From positions 1,178,001 through 1,242,000 of the forward strand of contig OZ007029.1 of assembly GCA_963931575.1 (NCBI GenBank): DNA of 64,000 nucleotides, given 5' to 3'. Both the position numbers and the translations under genes were made by a program. The notes under the pieces were generated by a model. The model saw nothing but the letters and a program-made list of their open reading frames with translations, did not search any database and had not been told where the DNA came from. Shown piece after piece: positions 8,276 to 15,248 of this stretch; within the stretch, counting starts at the first letter, position 1; the number at the start of each line of letters is the position of its first letter. This DNA comes from Gastranaerophilus sp944325835 (GTDB lineage: Bacteria; Cyanobacteriota; Vampirovibrionia; Gastranaerophilales; Gastranaerophilaceae).

Positions 8276-8346
8276 GGCGACATGGCCAAGTGGTAAGGCA
8301 GAAGCCTGCAAAGCTTTTACCCCCAGTTCGAATCTGGGTGTCGCCT
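8276..8346 (+). tRNA. tRNA-Cys (GCA)
   Basis: Acceptor stem GGCGACA pairs with TGTCGCC. The anticodon loop CTGCAAA gives GCA. The T loop is GTTCGAAT, and the discriminator is T as usual for tRNA-Cys. CCA is not encoded. A short T run follows. Confidence 0.92.
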
Positions 8347-8357
8347 TTTTTATATAA

Positions 8358-8508
8358 CAGCCGGTTTAGTCGAGGGGAAGATTGTTCCCTGATTAAATCA
8401 AATTACGGGCGATTGGCACTCTGCCGAGCGAAACAATCCGGTGAATTGTTTCGCGAGAGGGGTAGCGCAGCCGAGGGAAACTACTGTTTCCCGATTAAAT
8501 TAAATTAC
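8358..8508 (+). repeat. Imperfect duplication with a tRNA-Val 5' fragment, split by a palindromic module
   Basis: The segment AGTCGAGGGGAA...TTCCCTGATTAAATCAAATTACGGGCGATTGGC (to 8417) is repeated at 8470-8519 (GCCGAGGGAAA...GATTGGC), where it runs into the true tRNA-Val. The first copy therefore carries the first 11 bases of tRNA-Val, then the 44-bp module, then GGTAGCGCA, which also matches the tRNA D-arm. Confidence 0.65.
8417..8460 (-). repeat. 44-bp palindromic module, inverted copy
   Basis: CACTCTGCCGAGCGAAACAA...TTGTTTCGCGAGAGG is the reverse complement form of the module at 6978-7021, with compensating changes in the arms (AAACAAT/ATTGTTT). It lies inside a duplicated tRNA-Val 5' segment. 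Confidence 0.78.
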
Positions 8509-8581
8509 GGGCGATTGGCGCAGTTGGTAGCGCATCACATCGACATTGTGGGGGTCACGTGTTCGAGTCACGTATCGCCCA
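8509..8581 (+). tRNA. tRNA-Val (GAC)
   Basis: Acceptor GGGCGAT pairs with ATCGCCC, and the discriminator is A. The D-arm is GCGCAGTTGGTAGCGC, the anticodon loop TCGACAT gives GAC, and the T-arm is GTGTTCGAGTCAC. CCA is not encoded. Confidence 0.92.
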
Positions 8582-8586
8582 ATGAG

Positions 8587-8609
8587 GGGAGGTAATACCT
8601 CCCTTTTTT
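8587..8609 (+). terminator. Terminator after tRNA-Val
   Basis: GGGAGG-TAATA-CCTCCC followed by six T. Confidence 0.85.
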
Positions 8610-8715
8610 GATGTGTAATAGGAAAAAGCAGCCCAGTAGGTTGGGCTTACTAGCCCAACCTAGCCCAACTTATGAATTCTCGCGACATCCTTATCGCGGG
8701 TCTTTCCCGTACAAT

Positions 8716-8740
8716 AAAAAAGAGGCAATATAGAGCCTCT
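8716..8740 (-). terminator. Minus-strand terminator of a candidate RNA
   Basis: On the minus strand AGAGGC-TCTATATT-GCCTCT continuing into TTTTTT. It would end the transcript described at 8722-9154. Between this hairpin and tRNA-Val I see only an inverted repeat AGGTTGGGC/GCCCAACCT (about 8638-8661). Confidence 0.6.
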
Positions 8741-9154
8741 TGAAAATGTATGTGTGTTAAGAAAAAGCGGGGAGGGTAGTTTCTATTTAACGCCCCGCCA
8801 CGATTAACATTGAAGTTTTATCTTTTGGCATATAAAACATTCAACATCAAGCCTTTTTAGCCGGAACCCACAACTTAACATAGCCATGAGATTAGTACGC
8901 CAGTACACAAAAGCACCGACAGACATTACCCTCCGTCTGCTTGCGCCAGTTACTAATTCATGATAATATTGATATGAAGTAACAAAAGAGCTTTATATAA
9001 CCAACGATACGCTCTCATATACTCATAATGCAAAGTTGTACTGATTACAGCTTCCAAGTTTTGCCTGCTCAAGAATTTTGCACAAACAACTTATGTAATC
9101 CGGCAAAATTTGCCATTGTAATATAACAATCAGCAAATCAGCCACATTACTTTC
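8722..9154 (-). ncRNA. Candidate structured transcript, function unknown
   Basis: No long ORF exists in this interval, yet the minus strand has a promoter (9189-9161), a terminator (8740-8716) and strong structure. At 8962-8884 CATGA + ATTAGTA pair with TACTAAT + TCATG around an inner CAGAC/GTCTG hairpin, and at about 8797-8766 GGCGGGGCG faces CTCCCCGC. It lacks the signatures I would expect for tmRNA, RNase P RNA or SRP RNA. A 40-codon ORF (8926-8804, preceded by GGAGG four bases before ATG) overlaps the structure, so a small protein with CxxC near its end is an alternative. It could also be a decayed gene. Confidence 0.35.
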
Positions 9155-9160
9155 AAGATT

Positions 9161-9189
9161 ACAATAGCATAATCTAAAAATTTTGTCAA
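9161..9189 (-). promoter_or_regulatory. Promoter of the candidate RNA
   Basis: Minus strand TTGACA (9189-9184), 17 bp, TATTGT (9166-9161). It is divergent from the HTH gene at 9237, so the regulator could control it. Confidence 0.55.
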
Positions 9190-9236
9190 GGATTTCTAAA
9201 CTTTTAGTAAATATTTTCTAAACTAAATAGGCTAAA

Positions 9237-9743
9237 ATGAATTATAACGAACTTTTGAATAGTTTACAAAAATTAATAAAGGATAGAACATTAAGGCAGG
9301 TGGATATTGCCAGAGCGCTTGACACCTCTAAATCGAATATTAGCCAGAAATTTATTAATAACAGCGAGGTAACGGTTAGCGAACTATTGAAAGTTCAGGA
9401 TTATTTCGGGGTTAAAATTTATGTAAAGAATGATGAACGGGCAGGAATGCCTCCTCTGGCGCAATTTAAGACATTTGGCGAGCGGTTAAATTATCTTATG
9501 GGGGAAAACGACTTAACTGTCGAAAAGCTTTCAGAGCTTAGCGGAATTGCTGAAAGCACGATTGAAAAGCTCGGGCTTGATAAGATTGAACCGGATTTAA
9601 AAACCGCAAAAAAACTTAAAGAGATTTTCCACGTATCACTGGATTTGTTAATAGACGGCGACGATCATAGCGAGGATTTAACACCGGAAGAACAAAAAAT
9701 TCTTGCAGTTTTGCAAAAGGCCAAAAGGAATAATCTTATCTAA
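9237..9743 (+). CDS. Regulator with two tandem XRE-type helix-turn-helix domains
   Basis: 168 aa. The first HTH (about residues 5-55) has RQVDIARALDTSKSNISQKF. The second (about 75-130) has LTVEKLSELSGIAESTIEKL and ends with a typical SLDLLIDG. Two XRE domains in one chain suggest a self-contained dimer-like DNA binder. The ribosome binding site is weak. Targets are unknown, but the divergent candidate RNA at 8.7-9.15 kb is an obvious possibility. It overlaps the convergent small gene by 8 bp. Confidence 0.78.
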   Translation: MNYNELLNSLQKLIKDRTLRQVDIARALDTSKSNISQKFINNSEVTVSELLKVQDYFGVKIYVKNDERAGMPPLAQFKTFGERLNYLMGENDLTVEKLSELSGIAESTIEKLGLDKIEPDLKTAKKLKEIFHVSLDLLIDGDDHSEDLTPEEQKILAVLQKAKRNNLI

Positions 9744-10053
9744 CCTTAAATAGGTTTCTTAAATGAAACCTTTCGTACTGTTTGCGAATTAATTCTTCTT
9801 CCGTGGTGAGATCTCTAACAAAAGAGCCGTCATACTTGTCGATTTTGACATTGTGAATTAATTCCAGAGATTTCTTGTTATTCATATAAAAATGGTACTG
9901 GTTATCTCCGATTTCAAGATAAACATATATCACAAGCCAGAATAAAAGCAGCAAAAGAATTATGATAACCAATTCCAATAATATAACGAGATTAATCTTT
10001 TCTCTAAAAAGATTTCTCAAACTCATCCCTACATGTGAAACGAAATTTTTCAT
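9736..10053 (-). CDS. Small membrane protein, unknown function
   Basis: 105 aa with one strong transmembrane helix (about residues 21-46, VILLELVIIILLLLLFWLVI) after a short positively charged N-terminus. The rest is charged and soluble and probably external or cytoplasmic depending on topology. I do not recognise a family. It follows the 10061 gene by 7 bp, so the two are likely co-transcribed. It overlaps the convergent HTH gene end. Confidence 0.6.
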   Translation of the reverse strand: MKNFVSHVGMSLRNLFREKINLVILLELVIIILLLLLFWLVIYVYLEIGDNQYHFYMNNKKSLELIHNVKIDKYDGSFVRDLTTEEELIRKQYERFHLRNLFKVR

Positions 10054-10060
10054 ACCAAAA

Positions 10061-10333
10061 CTACTTCTTACTTAATAACTGTCCTACTTTACTCCAGGGA
10101 GCCCATTCTCCGACGAAATCCAGCTTCGTTTTCAGTTCAAGAATGGTATTTCTAATATTATGAACAGCACCGGCGTTGTTGACTTGAAGCTCGGTTTTCA
10201 TTTTATTGACGGGCTCAAGCGGCACATGTTTATAAAGCGCCCTTCTGATGACCTGTTCTTTTGGTCTGCCTGTAAGTTTTCTTCTTCGTCCGTTGATTGA
10301 TACACTTTTTACCGCGTCAACAAAGTTTACCAT
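10061..10333 (-). CDS. Small basic protein, unknown function
   Basis: 90 aa, rich in Lys/Arg, with a GRRRKLTGRPKEQVIRRAL stretch (residues 15-33) that could bind nucleic acid. AGGAGAA precedes the ATG (GAAAAAGGAGAACCC on the minus strand). It is first in a two-gene unit with the small membrane protein downstream. I do not recognise a domain. Confidence 0.6.
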   Translation of the reverse strand: MVNFVDAVKSVSINGRRRKLTGRPKEQVIRRALYKHVPLEPVNKMKTELQVNNAGAVHNIRNTILELKTKLDFVGEWAPWSKVGQLLSKK

Positions 10334-10404
10334 GGGTTCTCCTTTTTCCTAATTAAACACGGTAAAAAATAAAATTGCGGTTTTGTAACGAATTTTAAAG
10401 CAAA

Positions 10405-10435
10405 AAAGGCTGATTTTGGATAAAAATCAGCCTTT
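10405..10435 (-). terminator. Terminator after the ferritin-like gene
   Basis: Perfect 13-bp stem AAAGGCTGATTTT/AAAATCAGCCTTT with a 5-nt loop, followed on the minus strand by a T run. Confidence 0.88.
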
Positions 10436-10444
10436 CGGGTAGTA

Positions 10445-11749
10445 TTACAAATCTGCGGGTTTAACTTCTGCCATAAGCTTGTATTCTTCGACAGTAACGG
10501 TATTTGGCGCCTGCGGACGCGGTTGAAGTCCTCTTTCAAGCAGATCCGTTTCTTTATTAATAAGTTTTTTATCAGCAACAACAACATCTCTGCCAAGAGA
10601 GGTTGAAACGAGTCTGACAGATTGTTCTGTCGGGGCGCCTTCGGCGTTAACAATACCTTGAACCTTATAGGACGGCCAATCAAGCGGAAGCTCATCAATT
10701 ACGGTATAGCCTCTTTCTTCTGTTCCGTCAAGGCGCTTATCAACTTCGTTATTCAGGATATCGGCAACGTAGGTCTTTTGCGATTCAAAATGGCAAGGAA
10801 GAACGATTTCAGTACCGATAACCTCCTCCGGATCACGGTTTTCTTTGTTTTTAAAGATTTCGGCTGCCACGTGAAGATGTCCGATTTCATGGTCAAGGAA
10901 TTCTTCCCAGACAGCTTTCAGTTTTTCATCAACTTCATCTTTGTAGCAGTTATAGTAAGTACAAACTTCGGTAAATTCGTGAAGCAGAAGTTTTTCCCAG
11001 ACGCTTTCCGTCGGGTCAATCAGAGATTCATACATAGTAACGTGTTCTTCTTCAACGTCACAGATTTCACCGTACATTCTTCTCAAATCGTCATTACCGT
11101 ACATCATACCGTGTTCGGCGTAGTAATTATGTGTTTGCTGTTCACCGGAAACAAGGGTTAAAATATTAACTTTTGTCTGAACAGAGGCTGTATCTTTGTC
11201 ATAATGATTTCTCAAACGCGCGCCGTTGCAATTGTGGTGGTTCTGGGTCGGACGACCGATAACAACATCGGTCATTCCCTGCAAGATATCGTCCGGATTA
11301 ATGCCGTGTACCATATAAGCCCACTGGCTGTATCTGTAGAGGTGGTCAAAATCCTCTAACAAACCAAAATTGAAGGTTTCTCTGACATAATCATCCGGCT
11401 CGTTTTGCGCAAGCCATGAGGTCAAATCTACAGCGACCTGTTCATAGCCCAGAGTCGTTTCAAGAACGCTTTGTTCTGCCGGTGTAAGCCAGTTTACGGT
11501 TGTCTGGTGCATATCTTCAATCCGGCGGGAAAGCGCGAGAATTCGTTTTACTTCCGGATCCGGACAAATTCTTGCCAGATTATGTTTAAAGTTCCATGCT
11601 TCAACTTCAATACCGTTCATAAGGATTTGTCTTGTCCTTGAATAGCAGTCAATCGAATGCTTGTCAAACGGTCTTTTAACAATGTCATGCCAGCTTCTAA
11701 GCTGTTTTTCCAAAGGCACGCCTTTTTCTTTCAATGGATTAAATGTCAT
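10445..11749 (-). CDS. Large ExxH-rich protein, probable ferritin-like di-metal fold
   Basis: 434 aa cytoplasmic protein. Long helices carry repeated ExxH-type motifs: EDMH (E78, H81), EDFDH (132-136), EEEH (233-236), HEFTE (257-261) and DHEIGH (286-291). This spacing is that of ferritin-like di-iron four-helix bundles, perhaps duplicated. The function is unknown. Oxygen or peroxide handling would fit an anaerobe but is inference. It sits 11 bp after the 11761 gene and ends in a strong terminator, so it is the distal gene of a two-gene operon. Confidence 0.5.
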   Translation of the reverse strand: MTFNPLKEKGVPLEKQLRSWHDIVKRPFDKHSIDCYSRTRQILMNGIEVEAWNFKHNLARICPDPEVKRILALSRRIEDMHQTTVNWLTPAEQSVLETTLGYEQVAVDLTSWLAQNEPDDYVRETFNFGLLEDFDHLYRYSQWAYMVHGINPDDILQGMTDVVIGRPTQNHHNCNGARLRNHYDKDTASVQTKVNILTLVSGEQQTHNYYAEHGMMYGNDDLRRMYGEICDVEEEHVTMYESLIDPTESVWEKLLLHEFTEVCTYYNCYKDEVDEKLKAVWEEFLDHEIGHLHVAAEIFKNKENRDPEEVIGTEIVLPCHFESQKTYVADILNNEVDKRLDGTEERGYTVIDELPLDWPSYKVQGIVNAEGAPTEQSVRLVSTSLGRDVVVADKKLINKETDLLERGLQPRPQAPNTVTVEEYKLMAEVKPADL

Positions 11750-11760
11750 AAATTTCTCCT

Positions 11761-13086
11761 TTATAAGTTTAGTGCGTGGGCAAAGAGTTCGCCCGCTTTA
11801 AAGTTGTAATATCTTCCGTCATCACCGGCGAAAAGGTTTTCCCAGTGGCTGAGAGCGGTTCCGTCTGCGGAATAAGAAGGGTTTGTCATCATAATATGGT
11901 GTGTATTTGTGTCATAACGCAGCGGAAAAAGGTCATTCATCTGCATAAAGCTTGGCAGCTTATCACTGGCAAGATAAAACCCGAACAACGCTGTATTAAT
12001 TCTGTTTAATCGCTGTTCATAGGACATTCCGCCTTCGTTGTTGTCATTTGAAACTTCAACGCCGGGTGCATAAATTCTGTTATATTTCAAGCATTCGGAG
12101 AGTTCTCTCACCGCGTAAAAATCGTCACCCGTAATATAATCGGTTCCGGCATTCAGCCCCATAAGCCTGTAGCGTTCAAAGTCATCCGAACTTTTTTCAC
12201 CGACAAAAGATATAGCAGGATTGCCCGAGCGGCGTCTGATTTCATATAGGATATACTGCATTTGCTCATACCCCGGCAAGGCTCCGACACCGGTATAATT
12301 TTGCATATCGTATCCGCCGATATGTTTTGCGGAATCAATAAACATACATTCAAAGCCAAGAGTCATTAATTTAACACATTCATTGATATAAATTTCCTGA
12401 TGTTCGGGATTATCCCAGCGGAAAGTCACATCACCCTCCGGCGTTGCAATTTTAATCTGATCCGCAGAGATTACATGCCGGAACCCTGTTTTAATTCCGC
12501 GGAAATGTGCTAAATCGTTAAACGCCCTTAATTGCTCCTCCGGCGTAATTTTATCAATAATCGAGTAGTTAATAATATTGTCACTGTATGCGGTATTCAG
12601 CCGGATTCCGTAAATTGAATTTTCTTCAAAAGGTCCCTTTTCGTAGGCATCACCGAAAATATTCTGCCATATTTGAGAGAGAATAATACAATTTGCCCAG
12701 CTTTTAGCAGAAGGAGGAATTGCCGGCAGAAGTTTTATTGCGCTTTCAATGCCGCGGCAGGTGCAGCCGTTATCCATATATGCAATCGCACGGTTATTAA
12801 TTTCTATATAATTAGCAAGCCGCCCCCAGTTGTGCCCGTAATCCGGAGGGTAAATACAGTCAGGAAATTTATTATAAAAATACCCGCTTTCACTGAGTGT
12901 CGCAATAATATTAACCGCCTCTTTAAGCGACAGCCTCAAAACATCCGCCGGCACTATGTTTGCAAGCCAGCGCTTTGAATAAGTATCGCCAAGCCCGTGA
13001 AAAGCAATATATTCCGAAAAAGCATCCCTCTCCAGATTAGTATCTTCTCCAAGGGCTTTCAAAAATTTATTTACACAATTTTCCAT
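11761..13086 (-). CDS. Possible TIM-barrel glycoside hydrolase-like protein
   Basis: 441 aa without signal peptide. Alternating strand-like segments resemble an alpha-amylase-type barrel: FRGIKTGFRHVISAD, then LGFECMFIDSAKHIGGYDM (possible catalytic Asp) and ISFVGEKSSDDFERY (possible acid Glu). I cannot place it in a family and the enzymatic reading is tentative. It is co-directional with, and 11 bp before, the ExxH-rich protein, a pairing that may be functional. The start ATG at 13086 lies close to the divergent 13187 gene. Confidence 0.4.
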   Translation of the reverse strand: MENCVNKFLKALGEDTNLERDAFSEYIAFHGLGDTYSKRWLANIVPADVLRLSLKEAVNIIATLSESGYFYNKFPDCIYPPDYGHNWGRLANYIEINNRAIAYMDNGCTCRGIESAIKLLPAIPPSAKSWANCIILSQIWQNIFGDAYEKGPFEENSIYGIRLNTAYSDNIINYSIIDKITPEEQLRAFNDLAHFRGIKTGFRHVISADQIKIATPEGDVTFRWDNPEHQEIYINECVKLMTLGFECMFIDSAKHIGGYDMQNYTGVGALPGYEQMQYILYEIRRRSGNPAISFVGEKSSDDFERYRLMGLNAGTDYITGDDFYAVRELSECLKYNRIYAPGVEVSNDNNEGGMSYEQRLNRINTALFGFYLASDKLPSFMQMNDLFPLRYDTNTHHIMMTNPSYSADGTALSHWENLFAGDDGRYYNFKAGELFAHALNL

Positions 13087-13186
13087 ACAAAAGTTATAAA
13101 ATTAACAATATATTAAAACATTCCCCCAAATATTAATAAACTTGACTAAGAAAATATAAGCCGATAGAATAAAATCGAGGTGCGAA

Positions 13187-13741
13187 ATGACAGAAAATGA
13201 AGGTTATCTCTGGGACAGACGCCCGCAGGAATTATGCAAAAAGTGCGGGAAATGCTGCCGTATAGTAACAACTGCCAAAAGCTATGAAGAGCTTCAAAAG
13301 CTTGCCGCAGAAGGCGACAAAGGCGCTCTTGATTTTCTGGAACTTTTTGAACCTTATGAATCCGTAGAAGAAGCAATGCTTGTCGACCGTGAACAGGTTG
13401 AGCATATCGGCTACGATGAAAATACAACCTTTTATAAGTGCCGTTTTTTACAGAAAAACAATCTCTGTTCTCGCTACGACACAAGAAAAGAGCTTTGCCG
13501 CCACTGCCCTTCAACCCCGTTTGTCATTTTACCGCCCGGCTGCGGCTTTACTGAATGGATTGAAAATGAGAAATTAAAAATTGTCAAAAAAGTTCAAGAC
13601 CTGAAAAAAGAACGCGAGCTTTACCGTCTGGCACTTTTGAGAGGATGCGACGAAAATAAAAAAATTATGCTGAACAAACTCATTACCTCCATTGATAATT
13701 ATATTAATACTTATGCAAAATACGGTTCCTTAGACTGGTAG
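13187..13741 (+). CDS. YkgJ-type cysteine-cluster protein
   Basis: 184 aa. It has the CxxCGxCC signature (CKKCGKCC, residues 17-24) followed by the second cluster CRFLQKNNLCSRY and LCRHCP, typical of the putative zinc- or iron-chelating YkgJ family. The molecular role is unknown. Compared with the 139 aa paralogue at 21.6 kb it has an added C-terminal helical tail. GAGGTG precedes the ATG. Confidence 0.82.
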   Translation: MTENEGYLWDRRPQELCKKCGKCCRIVTTAKSYEELQKLAAEGDKGALDFLELFEPYESVEEAMLVDREQVEHIGYDENTTFYKCRFLQKNNLCSRYDTRKELCRHCPSTPFVILPPGCGFTEWIENEKLKIVKKVQDLKKERELYRLALLRGCDENKKIMLNKLITSIDNYINTYAKYGSLDW

Positions 13742-13759
13742 GCGCACAAAGTGATATCA

Positions 13760-13800
13760 ATCGTAGATAAACAATATATAACATTTATCTACGATTTTTA
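13760..13800 (+). terminator. Terminator after the cysteine-cluster gene
   Basis: ATCGTAGATAAA (13760-13771) pairs with TTTATCTACGAT (13784-13795), a 12-bp stem with a 12-nt loop, followed by TTTTTA. Confidence 0.8.
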
Positions 13801-13832
13801 CATTTTTTAATAATTATAGCCTGTTAAGCAAT

Positions 13833-13845
13833 CCCCCCCCCCCCC
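13833..13845 (+). repeat. Homopolymer tract, 13 C, upstream of a surface protein gene
   Basis: Thirteen C, 47 bp before the ATG at 13893, in a non-coding gap. It lies between a TTAAGC (13824-13829) and a TAATAT (13852-13857) that could be -35 and -10 boxes with a 22 bp spacer. Loss of about five C would restore 17 bp. It could therefore tune transcription. Confidence 0.85.
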
Positions 13846-13892
13846 GCTACTTAATATGTATATAAGGGATATTAAACAAGGGGAAATTAATT

Positions 13893-15119
13893 ATGGGAAA
13901 TGGAATGAATTCTGAAGCAATTACTATTGGTGCAGTGGCGACTGCTGCGGGTTTGGGAATACTTGCACTTGCAACAAAAGGTAAAGGCTTAAAAACATTA
14001 AAAAATTTAAAACCGGCATTTTCATTTAATACTGCTCCTAAATTACAACAGGCAGTATCAAATCCGAATATTAAAAAGGCCGCAGCCGGTACAGCCGTAG
14101 GCGCCGCAGCACTGGGACTAACAAGCTGCAATGAAGATGATTATTATAACGAGTTAGCGGGTAAACACACCGTTGAAATGAACCTTGAGTCACGTGACAT
14201 TCCTGAAAAAATTGTCGAAGTTGAAGTAGTAAAAGAGGTGCCTGTCGAAAAAATCGTTGAAGTCATAAAAGAAGTTGAAAAAATTGTTGAAGTCGAAGTT
14301 CCGGTTGAAGTCATTAAAGAAGTCATCAAGGAAGTCGAAGTCATCAAGGAAGTACCGGTCGAAGTCGTTGTTGAAAAGATTGTTGAAAAGGTTGTAGAAA
14401 AAGAAGTAATTGTCGAAGTACCGGTAGAGGTTATTGTCGAAAAAATCGTTGAAAAAGAAATTATCAAAGAAGTTCCTGTATATATTGAAGTTCCGGGCGA
14501 AACAATTGAAGTCCCGACAAACCCTGAATATACGGGAGAACCGGAACCGGTTCTGGATAGAATCACTGATATTCTGACACCGGGTGAAAATACAAATGGG
14601 ACAACAGTACAGATGAAGGGCGCTAAAATGTTTGAGCAACACGCACTCGAAGCCAGATTTGACGCACAAAATACCAGCGAAAAGCAACAGGCTTATGCGC
14701 TGCACGTAGTTGATTACGAAAACGATAAAAATCCAACGACTTATGTCAAACAAATGAAAATCGGCAAAACAACCTTCAACGGTCAGGAAGCAATTATTTG
14801 CGACATTGTTTCACCGTTTGCAGGCAAAGAACAATCAGAATATTCAAAAATGGATTCCGGAGATTGGGATACCTTCAACGCACAAAAAGTAATTTTTGTA
14901 CCGGACGAAGCAAATAACTGTGTTCGTAAATATGTTATGGGCACAGACGGAAAATATACACAACAGGGTTATCTTTACAGAGATGAACACGGACACGTCA
15001 AAGAACGCAACGGACTGGCTGAAGGTCAATCCTGGGAACAAAAAATCGAAGATCTCGAATTTATTAACTCTCAAAGATTCCTCAATGAATTACATCCGAA
15101 TAGCTACGGAGAAAATTAA
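13893..15119 (+). CDS. Repeat-rich surface or cell-envelope protein, unknown function
   Basis: 408 aa. Residues 8-29 form a hydrophobic helix, and a second hydrophobic stretch ends in a lipobox-like LTSC (76-79) followed by acidic NEDDYYNE. Residues about 105-210 are a low-complexity Val/Glu/Lys array of units such as KEVPVEVIVEKIVEK, probably a rigid stalk. The C-terminal 190 residues look globular. The lipobox lies far from the N-terminus, so lipidation is uncertain. AAGGGGAAA precedes the ATG. A 13-C tract sits upstream and a strong terminator follows, so it is monocistronic. Confidence 0.65.
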   Translation: MGNGMNSEAITIGAVATAAGLGILALATKGKGLKTLKNLKPAFSFNTAPKLQQAVSNPNIKKAAAGTAVGAAALGLTSCNEDDYYNELAGKHTVEMNLESRDIPEKIVEVEVVKEVPVEKIVEVIKEVEKIVEVEVPVEVIKEVIKEVEVIKEVPVEVVVEKIVEKVVEKEVIVEVPVEVIVEKIVEKEIIKEVPVYIEVPGETIEVPTNPEYTGEPEPVLDRITDILTPGENTNGTTVQMKGAKMFEQHALEARFDAQNTSEKQQAYALHVVDYENDKNPTTYVKQMKIGKTTFNGQEAIICDIVSPFAGKEQSEYSKMDSGDWDTFNAQKVIFVPDEANNCVRKYVMGTDGKYTQQGYLYRDEHGHVKERNGLAEGQSWEQKIEDLEFINSQRFLNELHPNSYGEN

Positions 15120-15140
15120 GGTTAAAATGAACTAAATTCT

Positions 15141-15165
15141 GCGGAGGCACAAGCCTCCGCTTTTT
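15141..15165 (+). terminator. Terminator after the repeat-rich protein
   Basis: GCGGAGGC-ACAA-GCCTCCGC then TTTTT. Confidence 0.92.
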
Positions 15166-15248
15166 GTTGGAATAATGATTTCAACCACTTGAAACTTTTT
15201 TATTTTCCTAGTATTATAAAGATAAATATGGAGAGATAGGAGCAAACT

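Noticed and set aside
8290..8595. 101-codon ORF
   Set aside because: It runs through tRNA-Cys, the repeat and tRNA-Val.
8722..9154. tmRNA, RNase P RNA or 6S RNA identity for the candidate transcript
   Set aside because: I could not find their conserved sequence signatures; left as unassigned.
14144..14753. Antisense ORFs of 140 and 187 aa rich in Ser/Thr or Phe/Asn
   Set aside because: They are mirror frames of the Val/Glu/Lys repeat array and have no ribosome binding sites.
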